NCBI RefSeq assembly: GCF_040954835.1
Contig: NC_090698.1
Span: forward strand, 69,447,284 to 69,511,283
DNA from: Lepisosteus oculatus
Lineage: Eukaryota; Chordata; Actinopteri; Semionotiformes; Lepisosteidae
Direction: 5' to 3'
DNA: 64,000 nt
The first letter of the stretch is position 1; every line of letters begins with the position of its first letter. Under the pieces are notes generated by a model that saw only the letters and a list, made by a program, of their open reading frames with translations, was not told where the DNA came from and did no database searches. The position numbers and the translations under genes are program-made. This document shows positions 11,784 to 22,661 of the stretch, in pieces.

Positions 11784-13127
11784 GGGCGCCCGCTTGCCGC
11801 CGCCGCGCCCGCCCTGCCCGAGACACGAGACCCGTACGCACACACACACGCGCACGAGCGCGCACGCTTGCTAGGAAGGGAGAGAGGCATGCGGACCCCG
11901 ATAGAGGGGAGGCGGCAGCGCTGCTGGCGATAACTGCACCCACATGCCCAGGGGGGATCAGATCGAGAGAGCCCGAGAGGTGTGAGCACAGGAGCTGAAG
12001 GGGGACGGGCGTCAGTGCAGACGTTCAGGCGAAGGAAGAGAGCGCTTGAAGAACAAAGCATGGGGGGGAGAGAGAGCGGGGATCAGTGAGGACCACGCCA
12101 TCCTCACTGAAGCCGCGAGTTCTCCCAGCGCTGTTAACTTAATGACCCAACGGTATGGGCTTGCCTGTACCAGCGCGGCGCTGCCTCCGACTCGTCAGCC
12201 CCTTCCTCTGTCTTTGAAAAGGTGGAGGAAGTGGCGTTGGTTTTCAGTGACCCCATAAAACCCCGAAATCGAGAGTGCCAAGGCTGGTGGTGCGACAGAA
12301 GCAGGTGTGAACGCGGTTTTGGTTTAGCTCTTCCACAGTCCTTGCCGAAGTGAAAGGTTAACACTTGCTACAGTGTCCAGGAAGCTGTGGGTGGCAATTG
12401 GCAAGGATGAAAAGGAAGCGCGCTGAACACTTCTGTCGGCAGCGGTTTTCCTCTCGCGATTAAATAGTTCTGCTTTTTTTCTGGCAGATCTCAGCCTTTA
12501 TTTTTCTGGCAGTGAAACCTATGTACCCAAGTATTCATACACTTGGTCAAGCATCCCTGGACCTTAACACAACAGCTGTTGTTTTAGTGGAAGCTGTGCA
12601 CTGGGCTCGGTGTAACAAGGGACTTTTCATTTTGTGACGCTGTAGGAGTGATGTAATTTGTCATGGTTAGGGGTCGGGGCTGGGCTGATGGGATGATAAG
12701 GATGTGGAAATTGTCCAAACTGCTGTTGATGGGGGGAGAGATTAGCCACCCCTGTTTTCCGAACATAACTAACAAACAGGTGGCCTTTGCTAGTTTTTTT
12801 TGCCTGTTTTTATTTTGCCTTTTAATTTTTACAAGAATAAAGGAGAGTGTAGTTTCCCAGCATTGTCATCAGAGCTGTGTACAGTGTCTATATTGATGTT
12901 ATCACAGCCTTTACGCCAATGATTTTTTTTTTCAATTTAAATGTACCATGTCTGGTTGTATGCAAATATGTACATACTCCATGTAAAAACGGATTGCTTA
13001 AAATGACACTGCAAATCTCATTTGTGTCAACAAGCTTTTATAATGCTTGATTTGTTTCACTCCTTTTTTTTTTCCAGTTTTTCCAGTGCTGTGGGATGCT
13101 TTCATGAAAGGCACTTTGTAAAATAAA
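11784..13127 (+). other. zinc-finger gene 3'UTR with polyA signal
   Basis: No coding frame continues past the stop at 11,781-11,783. The stretch is GC-rich at first (cacacacacgcgcacg at about 11,840) and then AT-rich. The AATAAA at 13,122-13,127, followed by T-rich sequence, is the best polyadenylation signal. Earlier AATAAA-like motifs at about 12,835 could give shorter forms. Confidence 0.5.
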
Positions 13128-13644
13128 GGTAAATATCATTGCCTGTGATTTTGTAGCTATTTTGGCCGTAATTCTTTGTTTTTCCTCTGTCATAGTTAAT
13201 GCCACCACATCCTGTAACTCAATAGTTTATATATTCTATATGACGCTTAATAATATTTGATTGGTTGAGTCTAATCCTGATTTTCTGAATAATATGATCT
13301 ATATGACTGACAATGCAGAATTGGACACACCTGGTTTAAAGCTAATGTGTAGCTGGAATCTGTATATAATGTCAGAAAACAATAACTGAGAGCAGCTATT
13401 TCAAAAAGCCAAATAAAGTTAACATTGAATTACATTTTTTCAACCCCTTGTAACACCTTTTGAATTTCAGAAATTCCTATTCATTTGAATGAGTTTATCC
13501 CGACTAGACAGCCATATGTAATCAGTGTCCATAAGAGATCCATCCTTAAAAGTCTATAATAACACTAATTGCACAATTAATGCTGGAATAATCACAAAAA
13601 CAAAATGTCAGGTGTTTGGCATAATATTGGAATTTTAATAAACT

Positions 13645-13745
13645 GCTGGGGCATACATCCATTTTTAATGGCAGAGAGTGGGCACAAGGCGGGATGCACC
13701 CTAGACAAGATCCCTGTCCTAGTCAGCGCACGCAAAAGCACATCT
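13645..13745 (-). repeat. dispersed fish repeat fragment
   Basis: The + strand reads gtgggcacaaggcgggatgc, caccctagacaagatccctg and tagtcagcgcacgca. This matches the antisense of the cctgcgatggactagcgtcc block in the larger copy at 49.95-50.25 kb. It is a widespread repeat in fish genomes; I do not assign its class. Confidence 0.5.
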
Positions 13746-13768
13746 GCACATTTTACAGGCATGTTGGT

Positions 13769-13774
13769 TTTATT
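13769..13774 (-). terminator. candidate polyA signal of C2orf81
   Basis: TTTATT on the + strand is AATAAA on the - strand, about 105 bases after the C2orf81 stop codon. Cleavage would fall near 13,750. Confidence 0.4.
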
Positions 13775-13876
13775 TCCACTTTTACACTGTGCATGAGAGT
13801 ACAGAAAGATCACTTTCGTAGCTATAGATTTCATAGCTGCTGTCCTGAGGCACTGTAGGGGCCCCTGCGGCCGGCC

Positions 13877-16800
13877 CTAGGTCTGCCCGGCCAGTGTCGT
13901 CTGGGGTGTGACCTGCGGCTGGTGCCCTGTGATCAGCTGCTCCAGGGAGATAAGAGGGGGAGACAAAGTCGTTCTGATGGGTTTCAGAGCTGTGCTGCTC
14001 CGGGGCTGTGCTAAGGCTTCCTTCCAGGGGCCCATGCGGATACCCCGGGCATCCTTCAGTGCCACGCCGGGGGAGAGCTCCATGGAGTCCAGCAGCAGGC
14101 TGGCGGCGAGGGGCAAGGGAGCCCGGAAAAGCCCGGTATCCCCCCGGGCGTCTCGGTCAGCGGATACTCGAGAGGAAGTGCTTGGCAGGGGAACGTTGCT
14201 CCTCTGAAGTTTCTGGGCATCTCTGTTTGGTATGCGGACCCGTGGAAGAGGAGGAGAAGCCCCATCCTGTTTATGTCGTCTCTCCAGCACGGGCCTTGGC
14301 AGAAGAGCACCCCCTGTCTTTCCAGAGTTGCACTGCAGGGTTTCTGGCTCCAGTACCTCGAACCCGGGGCAGATCCGATGTTGTGGCAGGCGAGCTAGGC
14401 TCAGCTTCTGCATGGCTCCCTCCACTGCGCTGATGGCGTTCAGTGGCTGGGGGAGGCACGCGTTGGGGGCTGGCCTGTCCTGCTTTGCCTGGTTGGGCTG
14501 GGATTCCTGCTGCACTGTCGAGCCACCCTGTGACGGCAGGGACTTGGAGGGATGCTGTGCCAGGGGTGTTGGCGCGGCTGCTCGATGGGAACTCGGCTTT
14601 CTCCTTTTCTCTGTCTTTGGAGGGGGGGCGGGGGTCAGCCCATGAGGTTTTGGTTTCTTCGGGCCTTGTGATCCTTTCTTCTCGTTTTCACCCCTGATGT
14701 CAACATCCAGCCTGTTCTGGGACAAATGTTCCGTATTGGCCGTTTCCCTCCTGGTCCCCTCCTCCTCGGGCTGCAGTTTGGTCTCGGGCTGGCGCCTGCC
14801 TGGGGAATCTGCCTCTCCAACAGTGGCTTCCACTGCCCTCTGCGAAAAGACAGGCTTGGGATTACACTAAAAACAGTAAAAACCGAAATCTCCTGAATTG
14901 CAATATGAGCCATTTCTGAACCCATTGTGACTTATTGCATGTTGAGTTCGTTTTGAAGTATCTTCTTACCAAGCCTGTAACTGTAGTTCTAGGGAGACCA
15001 CATCTAGCAGGTTTTACAAGTAACCATTACAGTCATTCATTTCTGAAGACCTGGAAAAATGTAGGCGTGGTTATTTAAGTGGGTCGTGCTAAATTAATTT
15101 CGATACCGTTTGGCACACATATGAATGCCCTTTATTCCACAAAGATCAGAATTTCTTTATTTGAAGAAATTCCAGTAATTGCTTAGTCAATAACTTCCAA
15201 ATTTTTATTCTTTAGAATATGCTTAGGATAGAAGTAAATTAGACTGACCTGTGAGACCTACTAGATTAAGGCTCTCCAACACCAGAGTTGAAGAAGCCCC
15301 ATTCTAAACATTCTCACTGTTTTACAGTCTACAGTATATACATTAACCAACCACATTTGTCAAAACCTGCATCAAGAACCGCTTTATAATAAAACTACTA
15401 TTACAACAGCACAAAACTGTGTCAAAACTGGTTTAACCAATAAAATTAGTGTGTTTTAGTGCCAATTATATTACAAAACCAAGACCTAAATCAGAGTTTG
15501 CAGTAAAATTTACGACTGGGCAAACACCTGCCCAGGCAGCCGAAGTCTCATGTAGAGAAGTGCAGAGTTTTGCATGCAAGTAATAAAACACAATTATAAA
15601 TACAAAAGAGGAGCTACTGAGCTGGAAGACCTTTACATATGAAAAAGACCTCTGTGTTCATGTTGACACATCATTTGCATCGTCTAGACCCTAGACAATG
15701 AACAGTGGGAAAGCAACTGAAAAGGCAAAGCAAAACTGAAGGACATGTAGTTTGAAGTGCAGAATTTAAATCAAGAGATGTTTGGTTAAAATTGTAAACA
15801 CACTAGTAAGGCCTCATGTAGAATACTGTATACAGTTTTGTTCACCGTTTAACGGAATCTATCTAGCCGATAGAGAAACTAGCCGTACAGTATATGTGCG
15901 TTGGAAATGAAGTCCAATACAAAATGGGATTTTCCTCCCATGTTCTGAAGGCCTTGCACTTATTCAGTCTCTGGGGTACCTGTGTGAGAGGGGGGCGCGG
16001 GGTGAGTCCTGTGTGTAGGACGGGCACGCAGCCCTGCGCCCAGGAGTCGGGGCCGCAGGGCAGGGGCTCCAGGTCCTCCTCCCAGGAGGGGGCGCTCTCG
16101 GGCCCCTCGCCTTCATCCCGCACGAGAAACCGCCACTCGACCATCTGGACCAGCGCCTCCCGCGCCTGGGACACCGTGAAGGGCACCAGCTGGGCGGGAG
16201 AGACGGCCCGTTCAGTACAGGAACATGAAGAAGGCTTCACAGCCCAAACGGTGGGTTTTCTCTCTTCTCTTTTCAGCGTGGAAAAAAACCTGTGACTTGT
16301 TCATGATCATGCCTGTATATATATCCTGGATGAATGGGTAAGCATGTGAAAGAATTAGTAAGATGCGAAACCCTCCATACAGTACTAAAAGAAAAGTTTA
16401 TTTTGTTACATGCACTGGAATTGAACTGGTAGTTTTGTTTAATATGGAATTACAACGAAATCCACCTCTTCATTTGGTTCAGTGACCCTTAACTGTCATC
16501 AAGAGACTGGTGACAGCCACCACATACCTTCCAATTTTATTTCAAAGGACTCTCTACTGGTAAAATGAGCGTCTCAAAAGCTTTGCATCCAGAGTTCATT
16601 GGGCACGCGCTGTGTGTTCCACATAGATTTCGAACGTTTTGTAACTGCAAAGCTTTCGCCAGTGTCGTGGGACCACCCCTAAGCAAAACCAACAATCCCG
16701 AAAAACGTGTCAGAACGAGCAAAACAGGATATGAGAACCTTATGATCACGGATAACGAGGTTAATTCCGCCCTGACGAGCAGACTGAAAACAGTGTTGGA

Positions 16801-17155
16801 TGAAGCCTGACAGCTGTTCCTCAGCGGGGAATTGCCCTTGTTCTCTTGGAGCTCGAGTTCCCCCCAGGAATCGGCCGCCCCCCAGGAATCTTCCTTGCCC
16901 AGCGGCCGCACGGCTCACCTGTCTCTGCAGGTACACTCTGTAGCACTCCTCCATCACCCGGGCCATCAGCCCCTCCACGACGTCCACCACCACCTCCTCG
17001 CCCTCCTCCCGCGCCACCATGGAGACCCAGTCGGACTCGGCCAGCCGCCCGGGAACGATGTCCGCGGGCGCAGAGGCGCTGGGGGCGGGGGGCGCCGCGG
17101 GCACCGAGGGGGCACGGGACTTCTCGGCTCGGGACTTGGACAGGGAGCGAGACAT
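13877..17155 (-). CDS. c2orf81: C2orf81 orthologue, 469 aa
   Basis: Three coding exons on the - strand: 17155-16919, 16189-15980 and 14839-13877, all phase 0, giving 79+70+320 residues. Exon 1 (MSRSLSKSRAEKSRAPSVPA..., ADIVPGRLAESDW, EEGEEVVVDVVEGLMARVME) and exon 2 (VPFTVSQAREALVQMVEWRF, LVRDEGEGPESAPSWEEDLE, GPDSWAQGCVPVLH) match the conserved N-terminal domain of human C2orf81 as I know it. The long last exon is Pro/Ser/Gln-rich, low in complexity and poorly conserved, consistent with the human protein. The fish product is shorter than the human one (about 615 aa). The biochemical function is not established; testis- and cilium-linked expression is reported for the family, and the RFX site in the shared promoter fits that. 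Upstream of the ATG an acceptor at 17,176-17,177 points to a 5'UTR exon at about 19.9 kb. Confidence 0.93.
15240..15305 (+). repeat. dispersed fish repeat fragment in C2orf81 intron
   Basis: gtgagacctactagattaag and gctctccaacaccagagttg followed by aagaagccccat is a short string found repeatedly in ray-finned fish DNA. There is no coding content, and its class is not assigned. Confidence 0.3.
15605..15850 (+). repeat. CR1-like LINE coding fragment in C2orf81 intron
   Basis: The frames read KDLCVHVDTSF-like and VNTLVRPHVEYCIQFCSP-like residues, the late reverse-transcriptase region of CR1/L2-type LINEs. Frameshifts and stops make it a dead 5'- and 3'-truncated copy. Confidence 0.55.
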
Positions 17156-17479
17156 GCTGGTGGGGCGCGGGCCAGCTGTGTGACAGGGGGAGAGAGCGAT
17201 CCACAGTATAGATGGGAGAAACACACACCGGCGCTGCTGGCCAGCAAGCCATCCCATTTCTTTGATCGAGAAACGCCTGCCTTAATACCCAGCATCCCCA
17301 TTTCCTTTACCTCTCATGCACTACATAGCTGAATGAGCTTATGGAACACAAACGAATGGACACAGGAAAGGTTGCAAATGACGGCCCATTCGGCCTCTAA
17401 CCCTGTTCAGGAATTAGCAGCTAATTGCTGATTGAACCAAGGAACTCATCCAGCACTTTCTTGACTTAAAAATAAAATT

Positions 17480-17760
17480 TTAGAAAATATCAGCTTCAAC
17501 AACATGGCTGAGCAGCTTGTCCCAGGCTCCCACAATCCTCTGGGTTAAAAACATGCCTCCTGTTCTCAGTTTTAAATGCATTTTCATGTAGTTTTCACTT
17601 ATGTCCTCTGGTTCTTGGTCCACTGTTGAAGAAATCAGAATCATGAGCTGACACCATTTAAATGAGAATATGTACCATCTTCTAATGATCTGGACAAATG
17701 GCACTATGGGAATTTTGGAACAGGACTGTGGCATGGACTTTTTCTATTATTTAATAATAC
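17480..17760 (-). repeat. CR1-like LINE 3' coding fragment
   Basis: The - strand reads LKLRTGGMFLTQRIVGAWDK and then LLSHVVEADIF, the same C-terminal signature as the other LINE pieces here. It directly abuts the left end of the Tc1 element, which may have inserted into or next to it. Confidence 0.6.
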
Positions 17761-17769
17761 TGAAATATA

Positions 17770-19278
17770 CAGTTGTATGCAAACGTTTGGGCACCCCTGG
17801 CCAAATTACATGTTTTGTTGAGTTTCTAAGTGAAAAGAAGTTAACACAACCTCTACAGCGAACAAACATAAATCTGACATATTTCTGCACATTTTAATGC
17901 ACAGGTACTATTTATTTGCTGAATTTAACAGATTGGAAAAAATAAAACAGTAAAAGTGGCATGTGCAAAAGTTTGGGCACCCTGTCAGTCAGTACTTAGT
18001 AACACCCCCTTTGGCGGAAATCACAGCCTCCAAATGTTTCTTGTAGTCAGCTAACAGTCTTTCTATTCTTGCTTTAGGAATTTTTCCCCACTCTTCCTTG
18101 CAGAATGCCTCTAGTCCAGAAATATTCTTAGGTCGCCTTGCATGCGCTGCATGTTTGAGATCTACCTACAGATTTTCAATAATATTCAAGTCTGGGGGCT
18201 GTGAAGGCCATTCCAAAACCTTAATCTTTCGTTTCTTGAATAAGTAAAATCTAACTTCTTTCAGCTTCAGTTTCGTCACTGACTCTCGGACATTAGCTTC
18301 CAGGATTTGTTGATACTAAGTAGAATCCATTCTTCCCTCTACCCGCACAATACTTCCTGTGCCACTGGCTGCCACACAACCCCAAAGCATAACAGATCCA
18401 CCCCCATGCTTAACAGTTGGCAAGGTGTTCTTTTCTTCAAATGCTTCTCCTTTCTTTCTCCAAACGTACCTTTGGTGATTATAGCCAAAGAGTTCAATTT
18501 TTACTTCATCAAACCACAGCACTTGGTTCCAAAACACTTCTGGCTTATCTAAGTGTTGTTACATACTTCAGACGTTCCTTCTGATCACTCTTCCACGCAG
18601 ATCATGTTTGTGCAAGCAACACTGCACAGTAGACCGGTGCACCACTACTCCCATGCCAGCTAAACCTTCCTGCAGGTCCTTTGCAGTGATATGGGGGTTT
18701 TGTTTTGCATTCCTGACCAGTCTACAAGCAGTTCTATCGGAGATTTTTCTTGGTTTTCCAGATCTTGTCTTGACTTCAACAGTTCCCCTTAACTGACATT
18801 TCTAAATGACATTTCCAACAGTGGACATTTCAAGCAGGAAGTGTTTAGATATCTTTTTATAGCCTTCCCCGGCTTTGTAAGGGTCAATTATCTTCATTTT
18901 CTGATCCTCAGTCGACACTCAGCTGAGAGGTTCGACGTGTCAGAGAATTTATTAATTTATTAAACTCTGGAATTGTCATCACCGACTTAGATTAAGGCCT
19001 AACGAGTCAATTAAGTTCTGAGACCTTACAACAAAATAACACTAGAGGATCAACTTTTGCACATGCCACATTTACTGTTTTATTACATTTAAATCTGTTA
19101 AATTTAGCAAATAAATACTAACTGTGCATTAGTATTTGCAGAAATATGTCAAGTTTAGGTTTTTACGCAGCAGAGGTTGTGTTAACTTCTTTTCACTTAG
19201 AGAATCAACAAAACATGTCATTTTGGCCAACAAAACAATCAATTTGGCCAGGTGGGCCCAGACCTTTGCGTAAAACTG
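17770..19278 (-). mobile_element. Tc1/mariner transposon, degraded
   Basis: A 1,509-bp element flanked by TA dinucleotides (17,768-17,769 and 19,279-19,280). The long terminal inverted repeats are about 210 bp each: the left begins cagttgtatgcaaacgtttg, and the right, read inward, begins cagttttacgcaaaggtctg. On the - strand the centre encodes remnants of a DDE transposase: [27 protein letters not shown], and nearer 18.2 kb VLEWPSQPPDLNIIENL. Stops and frameshifts interrupt the reading frame, so it is inactive. It lies in the 5'UTR intron of C2orf81, transcribed in the same direction. Confidence 0.9.
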
Positions 19279-19448
19279 TAGTGTTGAATAAAAACAGTTC
19301 TGGGAGGTTAGGCTTAAAATGACGAAAAGGGAAAGTAGTTATCCCATTAGGACGTTGTGCATGCCCACTTAGAATGTGGTGTGAAGTTTTGCTTTACATT
19401 TATGAAAATAGATAAGTTACTACCACAAAACAGTGACCATTAACCATC

Positions 19449-19625
19449 TCCCAGCAGCAATATCACCTGCCACTGAAGCTCAGCAGGCGAGAGCCTGGCC
19501 AGTACCTGGATAGGAGACCTCCTAACTAAGGTGCTGATGGTGGTGGAGGAGGGGAGTTCCCGTTACCTGGAAGGAGTTTTTAGTGGAAAAGCGCTCCATA
19601 CACGTGTAAGGAATTGCCATTACAG
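19449..19625 (+). repeat. 5S-type SINE, large internal deletion
   Basis: The 5S-like head (aatatcacctgccactgaag, ctcagcaggcgagagcctgg, cagtacctggataggagacc) runs after a short gap straight into the 3' tail (ggtggtggaggagggg, gttacctggaagg, aaaagcgctccata). The body with the CTCF-type core is missing. Confidence 0.75.
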
Positions 19626-19877
19626 AAAAATAAAAACGCGTGACGATGCTCACCACGGGGGGAGGCTACCTTGAGTAATTCGAGTTTTTTTTTATTTTAA
19701 AAAGGAAGACTCTTTATGACAAGTTGAAGATCACACACGCCTGCATCTGATGCTATATCACCTCCCGAGTAACCTTCCGTGTGTTGTTAAATAGATCGAA
19801 TAGCAATAGCTCTCATCGTCCAGCAACACCGCAGAAAACATGTTTTCCAATGAAAAACACGGGAATACACAACTCAC

Positions 19878-20288
19878 CTTTAAGGCAAAGACGTTGTTTT
19901 GGATTGTTTTTTTTTATCACAGCTCCTCCACTGGGTTTCTCTATTTGGGAGAAGCCGCCTAGTTGCTTAGCAACCGCAAACGCGCGGCCGGTGGTGACGA
20001 GAGATGACGTTGAACACACCTTGTCCTCCTCTCCTACACAGCTCTCGGTGACGTCGGCGAAAACTGACCTGTCACTATGGCTGCGGTCGATGCGATCTGA
20101 CGAGGGGGCGGTGTAACAGAAGATGTTTTATTAAGCCAACGGGCAGCGGAGAGCAAAGGAAAGGATCGGGAGATATTTTTTATTTCATTATCCGTCGTCA
20201 AAGACAGAATTGCCGCTGAGCACGACAGTTTTGTCATACCGTGGTGATATCCTGCCTACAGGACCTGAAAGACTAAGCTGACATCAGG
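19878..20288. promoter_or_regulatory. bidirectional promoter of C2orf81 and WDR54
   Basis: On the - strand an ideal donor (AAAG/gtgagtt, last exonic base 19,878) marks a probable noncoding first exon of C2orf81. On the + strand a good donor (CAGG/gtaagcc, last exonic base 20,288) marks a probable noncoding first exon of WDR54. Between them the DNA is CpG-enriched with an X-box (19,962-19,974) and two CRE-like TGACGT motifs (about 20,004 and 20,050). In human the same two genes are head-to-head neighbours, which supports a shared promoter. Exact start sites cannot be read from sequence. Confidence 0.65.
19962..19974 (+). promoter_or_regulatory. RFX X-box in bidirectional promoter
   Basis: GTTGCTTAGCAAC is a perfect inverted repeat (GTTGCT, one base, AGCAAC) fitting the RFX X-box. 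RFX factors drive ciliary genes. The site sits at the likely start of the C2orf81 transcript and within about 100-300 bp of that of WDR54. Confidence 0.6.
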
Positions 20289-20559
20289 GTAAGCCGGTTA
20301 ATTAAAGGATTGTGGCGAGATCTTTATTTCTATAGTATTCTAACACATTAATTGATTGTATTTTTATACATGCTGTCATCCATGTTATTTGCTAAATTGT
20401 ATTATGCATTATACGTGTTTACAATTTCAGCTTGTGTGTATTATTAAACTCCCTGCAGTTTCTGTCTGTTTCAGTCCATTCGGCTCCAGACTAATCAGTC
20501 TTTATAATCAGTTTCTACAGACCCCCACCCATTAACTCTAAGCAATACGATCTTGTTAA

Positions 20560-20790
20560 GGACTGCACCGAACTGGACTCCTAAGTATAGGATTGCAAAG
20601 CTGGGCTTCACCCTGGCTGGACACCCACTTCAGGGACACCAGTTGACCTAGCCTGCGTGTCACTGGGAGGTGGGAGGAAACTCTTTGAGTGCAGGGAAAC
20701 CATGCGAGCCCCTCACAGACGGGCGTCCCAGGCTGGAATTGAGTGCAGGACTCAAGACCGGCACCACACTGTGATGCCCACATAGACAGA
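20560..20790 (-). repeat. dispersed fish repeat, antisense copy
   Basis: The + strand strings accagttgacctagcctgcg, tgggaggtgggaggaaactc and ccaggctggaattgagtgca are the antisense of the family copied at 49.95-50.25 kb (cctcccacagtccaaagaca). It lies in WDR54's 5'UTR intron. Confidence 0.6.
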
Positions 20791-21494
20791 CATCAGATCA
20801 GATAACCCCGGACATCCTCATCGTACAGCTGATACCGGTCCTGACGCGTCCAAGTGAGCTCTCTCTAGTGAATATAAGTGCTGGACAGAGATTATTGCGG
20901 CACGATTGTGGTGAAATATTCAAATTCAATGGCCGGCTTTCTAGGGAGGTCCTGGTGTCAGTAATCCTAACGCAGAAGATAAAACACATGAAAGAGAGAA
21001 GGCACAACTGAACAGTAGGAGCAGCTGTTCATTGCACTATCCATTTATTCTCTCTTTCATAGGCAGAGAATAGACATCCGTAAATAAGCAGCCAACATAT
21101 GTTGATAAGTTAGTTGAATGTTGGAGAAGTCCCTGTCGTGGGGACCCGTGGAACTGGTTTAATGTGAGATAGCAGTGCACTCGCACCTGCAGTCCAGACT
21201 CGCAGGGGGGCAGGGCTCGCTGAGAAACTTTAACGGGGTCCGCAGAAAGCCGTCCAGAGCCCCCGGCAAAGCCGGGACTGTCCTGTCCTTCGGCATCGTG
21301 ATATAAATGATTGGACCTGCATCCATTTTCAGGGCTAAAGTAGCTCTCTGCTCTTCAGTGGTCTTATTTTCTCTCTGTTCCCCTCTGTACATCACTTTGG
21401 ATTCCAATACTGCACGAGAAGATTCCCCCTGTCATTCTGGGCACTGGTAGGGGATTAAGAAGAAATGTACTAAAATAGTTCTTCGTGTCAGGGA

Positions 21495-21508
21495 CCAGTA
21501 GGTGGCAG
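21495..21508 (+). promoter_or_regulatory. CTCF-type core motif
   Basis: CCAGTAGGTGGCAG matches all 14 positions of the CTCF core consensus. It lies in unique-looking DNA of WDR54's 5'UTR intron and points toward the two reverse-oriented motifs at 22,022 and 22,907. Motif only. Confidence 0.5.
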
Positions 21509-21582
21509 ATTCAGACCCTGTGCGGGGTTGAGGTGCACGGGCGAGGGAGTGAGAGAGTGTCCAGTAACCGAAGTCCAAATCA

Positions 21583-22135
21583 TAATAATAATAATAATAA
21601 TAATAATTGCTTACATTTATATAGCGCTTTTCTGGACACTCCACTCAAAGTGCTTTACACGTAATGGGGATCCCCTCCATCACCACCAGTGTGCAGCCCC
21701 ACCTGGATGATGCGACGGCAGCCATAGTGCACCAGAACGCTCCCCACACACCAGCTATCAGTGGGGAGGAGAGCAGAGTAATGAAGCCAGTTCAGAGAGG
21801 GGGATTATTAGGAGGCCATGATTAGTAAGGACCAATGGGAAATTTGGCCAGGACGCCGGGGTTACACCCCTACTCTTTTCGAGAAACACCCTGGGATTTT
21901 TAATGACCACAGAGAGTCAGGAACTCGGTTTTACCTCTCATCCGCAGGACGGCGCCTGTTTACAGTATAGTGTCCCCATCACTATACTGGGGCATTAGGA
22001 CCCACACAGACCGCAGGGTGAGCGCCCCCTGCTGGCCCCACTAACACCTCTTCCAGCAGCAACCTTAGTTTTTCCCAGGAGGTCTCCCATCCAGGTACTG
22101 ACCAGGCTCACACCTGCTGAGCTCCAGTGGGTTCA
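21583..22135 (-). repeat. 5S-type SINE, near full length
   Basis: Antisense copy. On the + strand it starts with (taa)n and ttgcttacatttatatagcg, continues through cagccccacctggatgatgc, accacagagagtcaggaact and gcattaggacccacacagac, and ends in the 5S-like head (tctcccatccaggtactgac, caggctcacacctgctgagc). At about 550 bp it is one of two near-complete copies here. It interrupts repeat copy A. Confidence 0.88.
22022..22035 (-). promoter_or_regulatory. CTCF-type core motif inside 5S SINE
   Basis: The - strand reads CCAGCAGGGGGCGC, identical to the core in the 5.2-kb SINE copy. Confidence 0.55.
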
Positions 22136-22661
22136 CAGTAAGGCAGTTCCGTGGTCAGGAGGAGGGCAGAGATCGGTAAACCAAAGAGTCGAGTGGGATT
22201 ACCAAGCCCGATCCGTGAGGTAGGTCCGTAGTCGGTGGGAAAGCAAAATCCATCATCCAAAGTGGCGAGACAATGAGGCGGCGAGAGAGGTAGAGCCCGA
22301 CAGTGAGCGTGAAGAGGTGTGCTGGAAAGGGTAGAGTAGAGAACAGGGGGGAAAGGCTGTTGGATAACAGGGTAATGGCGGTGAAAGAGCGTGTTGGAAG
22401 AGTGCGTGGTTGCGTGGAGACTCTGACACATAGGCAAGTCCCAGAACCTAACGCTCTACTTTTAAATGAGTTCTAATGGAGCAGATGGATTCATTATCTG
22501 CATGCTTCTGGAGCATATCTCCAGTGTATACCAGAGCTTGACTGCACTCCTTAAGGGCTCCTGCAGACTGCCACTGAGCTCCTAGTTCCTGACGCGGTTC
22601 TGATTAGCCTGCCTTCCAGTTCACAGTGGTGCCCTGCCTCTGCCCCCCGGGGGCCTTCGCC

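Larger units (their letters stand above)
21457..22612 (+). repeat. local repeat copy A, interrupted
   Basis: Two separated parts match the intact copy at 23,311-23,580. The first is 21,457-21,486 (aagaaatgtactaaaatagt). The second is about 22,428-22,612 (agtcccagaacctaacgctc ... agcatatctccagtgta ... ttctgattagcctg). About 940 bp lies between them, including a full 5S SINE. The right end abuts the splice acceptor of WDR54's first coding exon. Confidence 0.6.

Noticed and set aside
9700-11998. Long GC-rich frames antisense or out of frame to the zinc-finger exons
   Set aside because: They are shadow frames of high-GC3 coding DNA. The C2H2 frame explains the region fully.
16679-17257. 192-codon - strand frame across the C2orf81 first exon
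   Set aside because: Only 16,919-17,155 matches the family. The frame simply reads through both splice sites.
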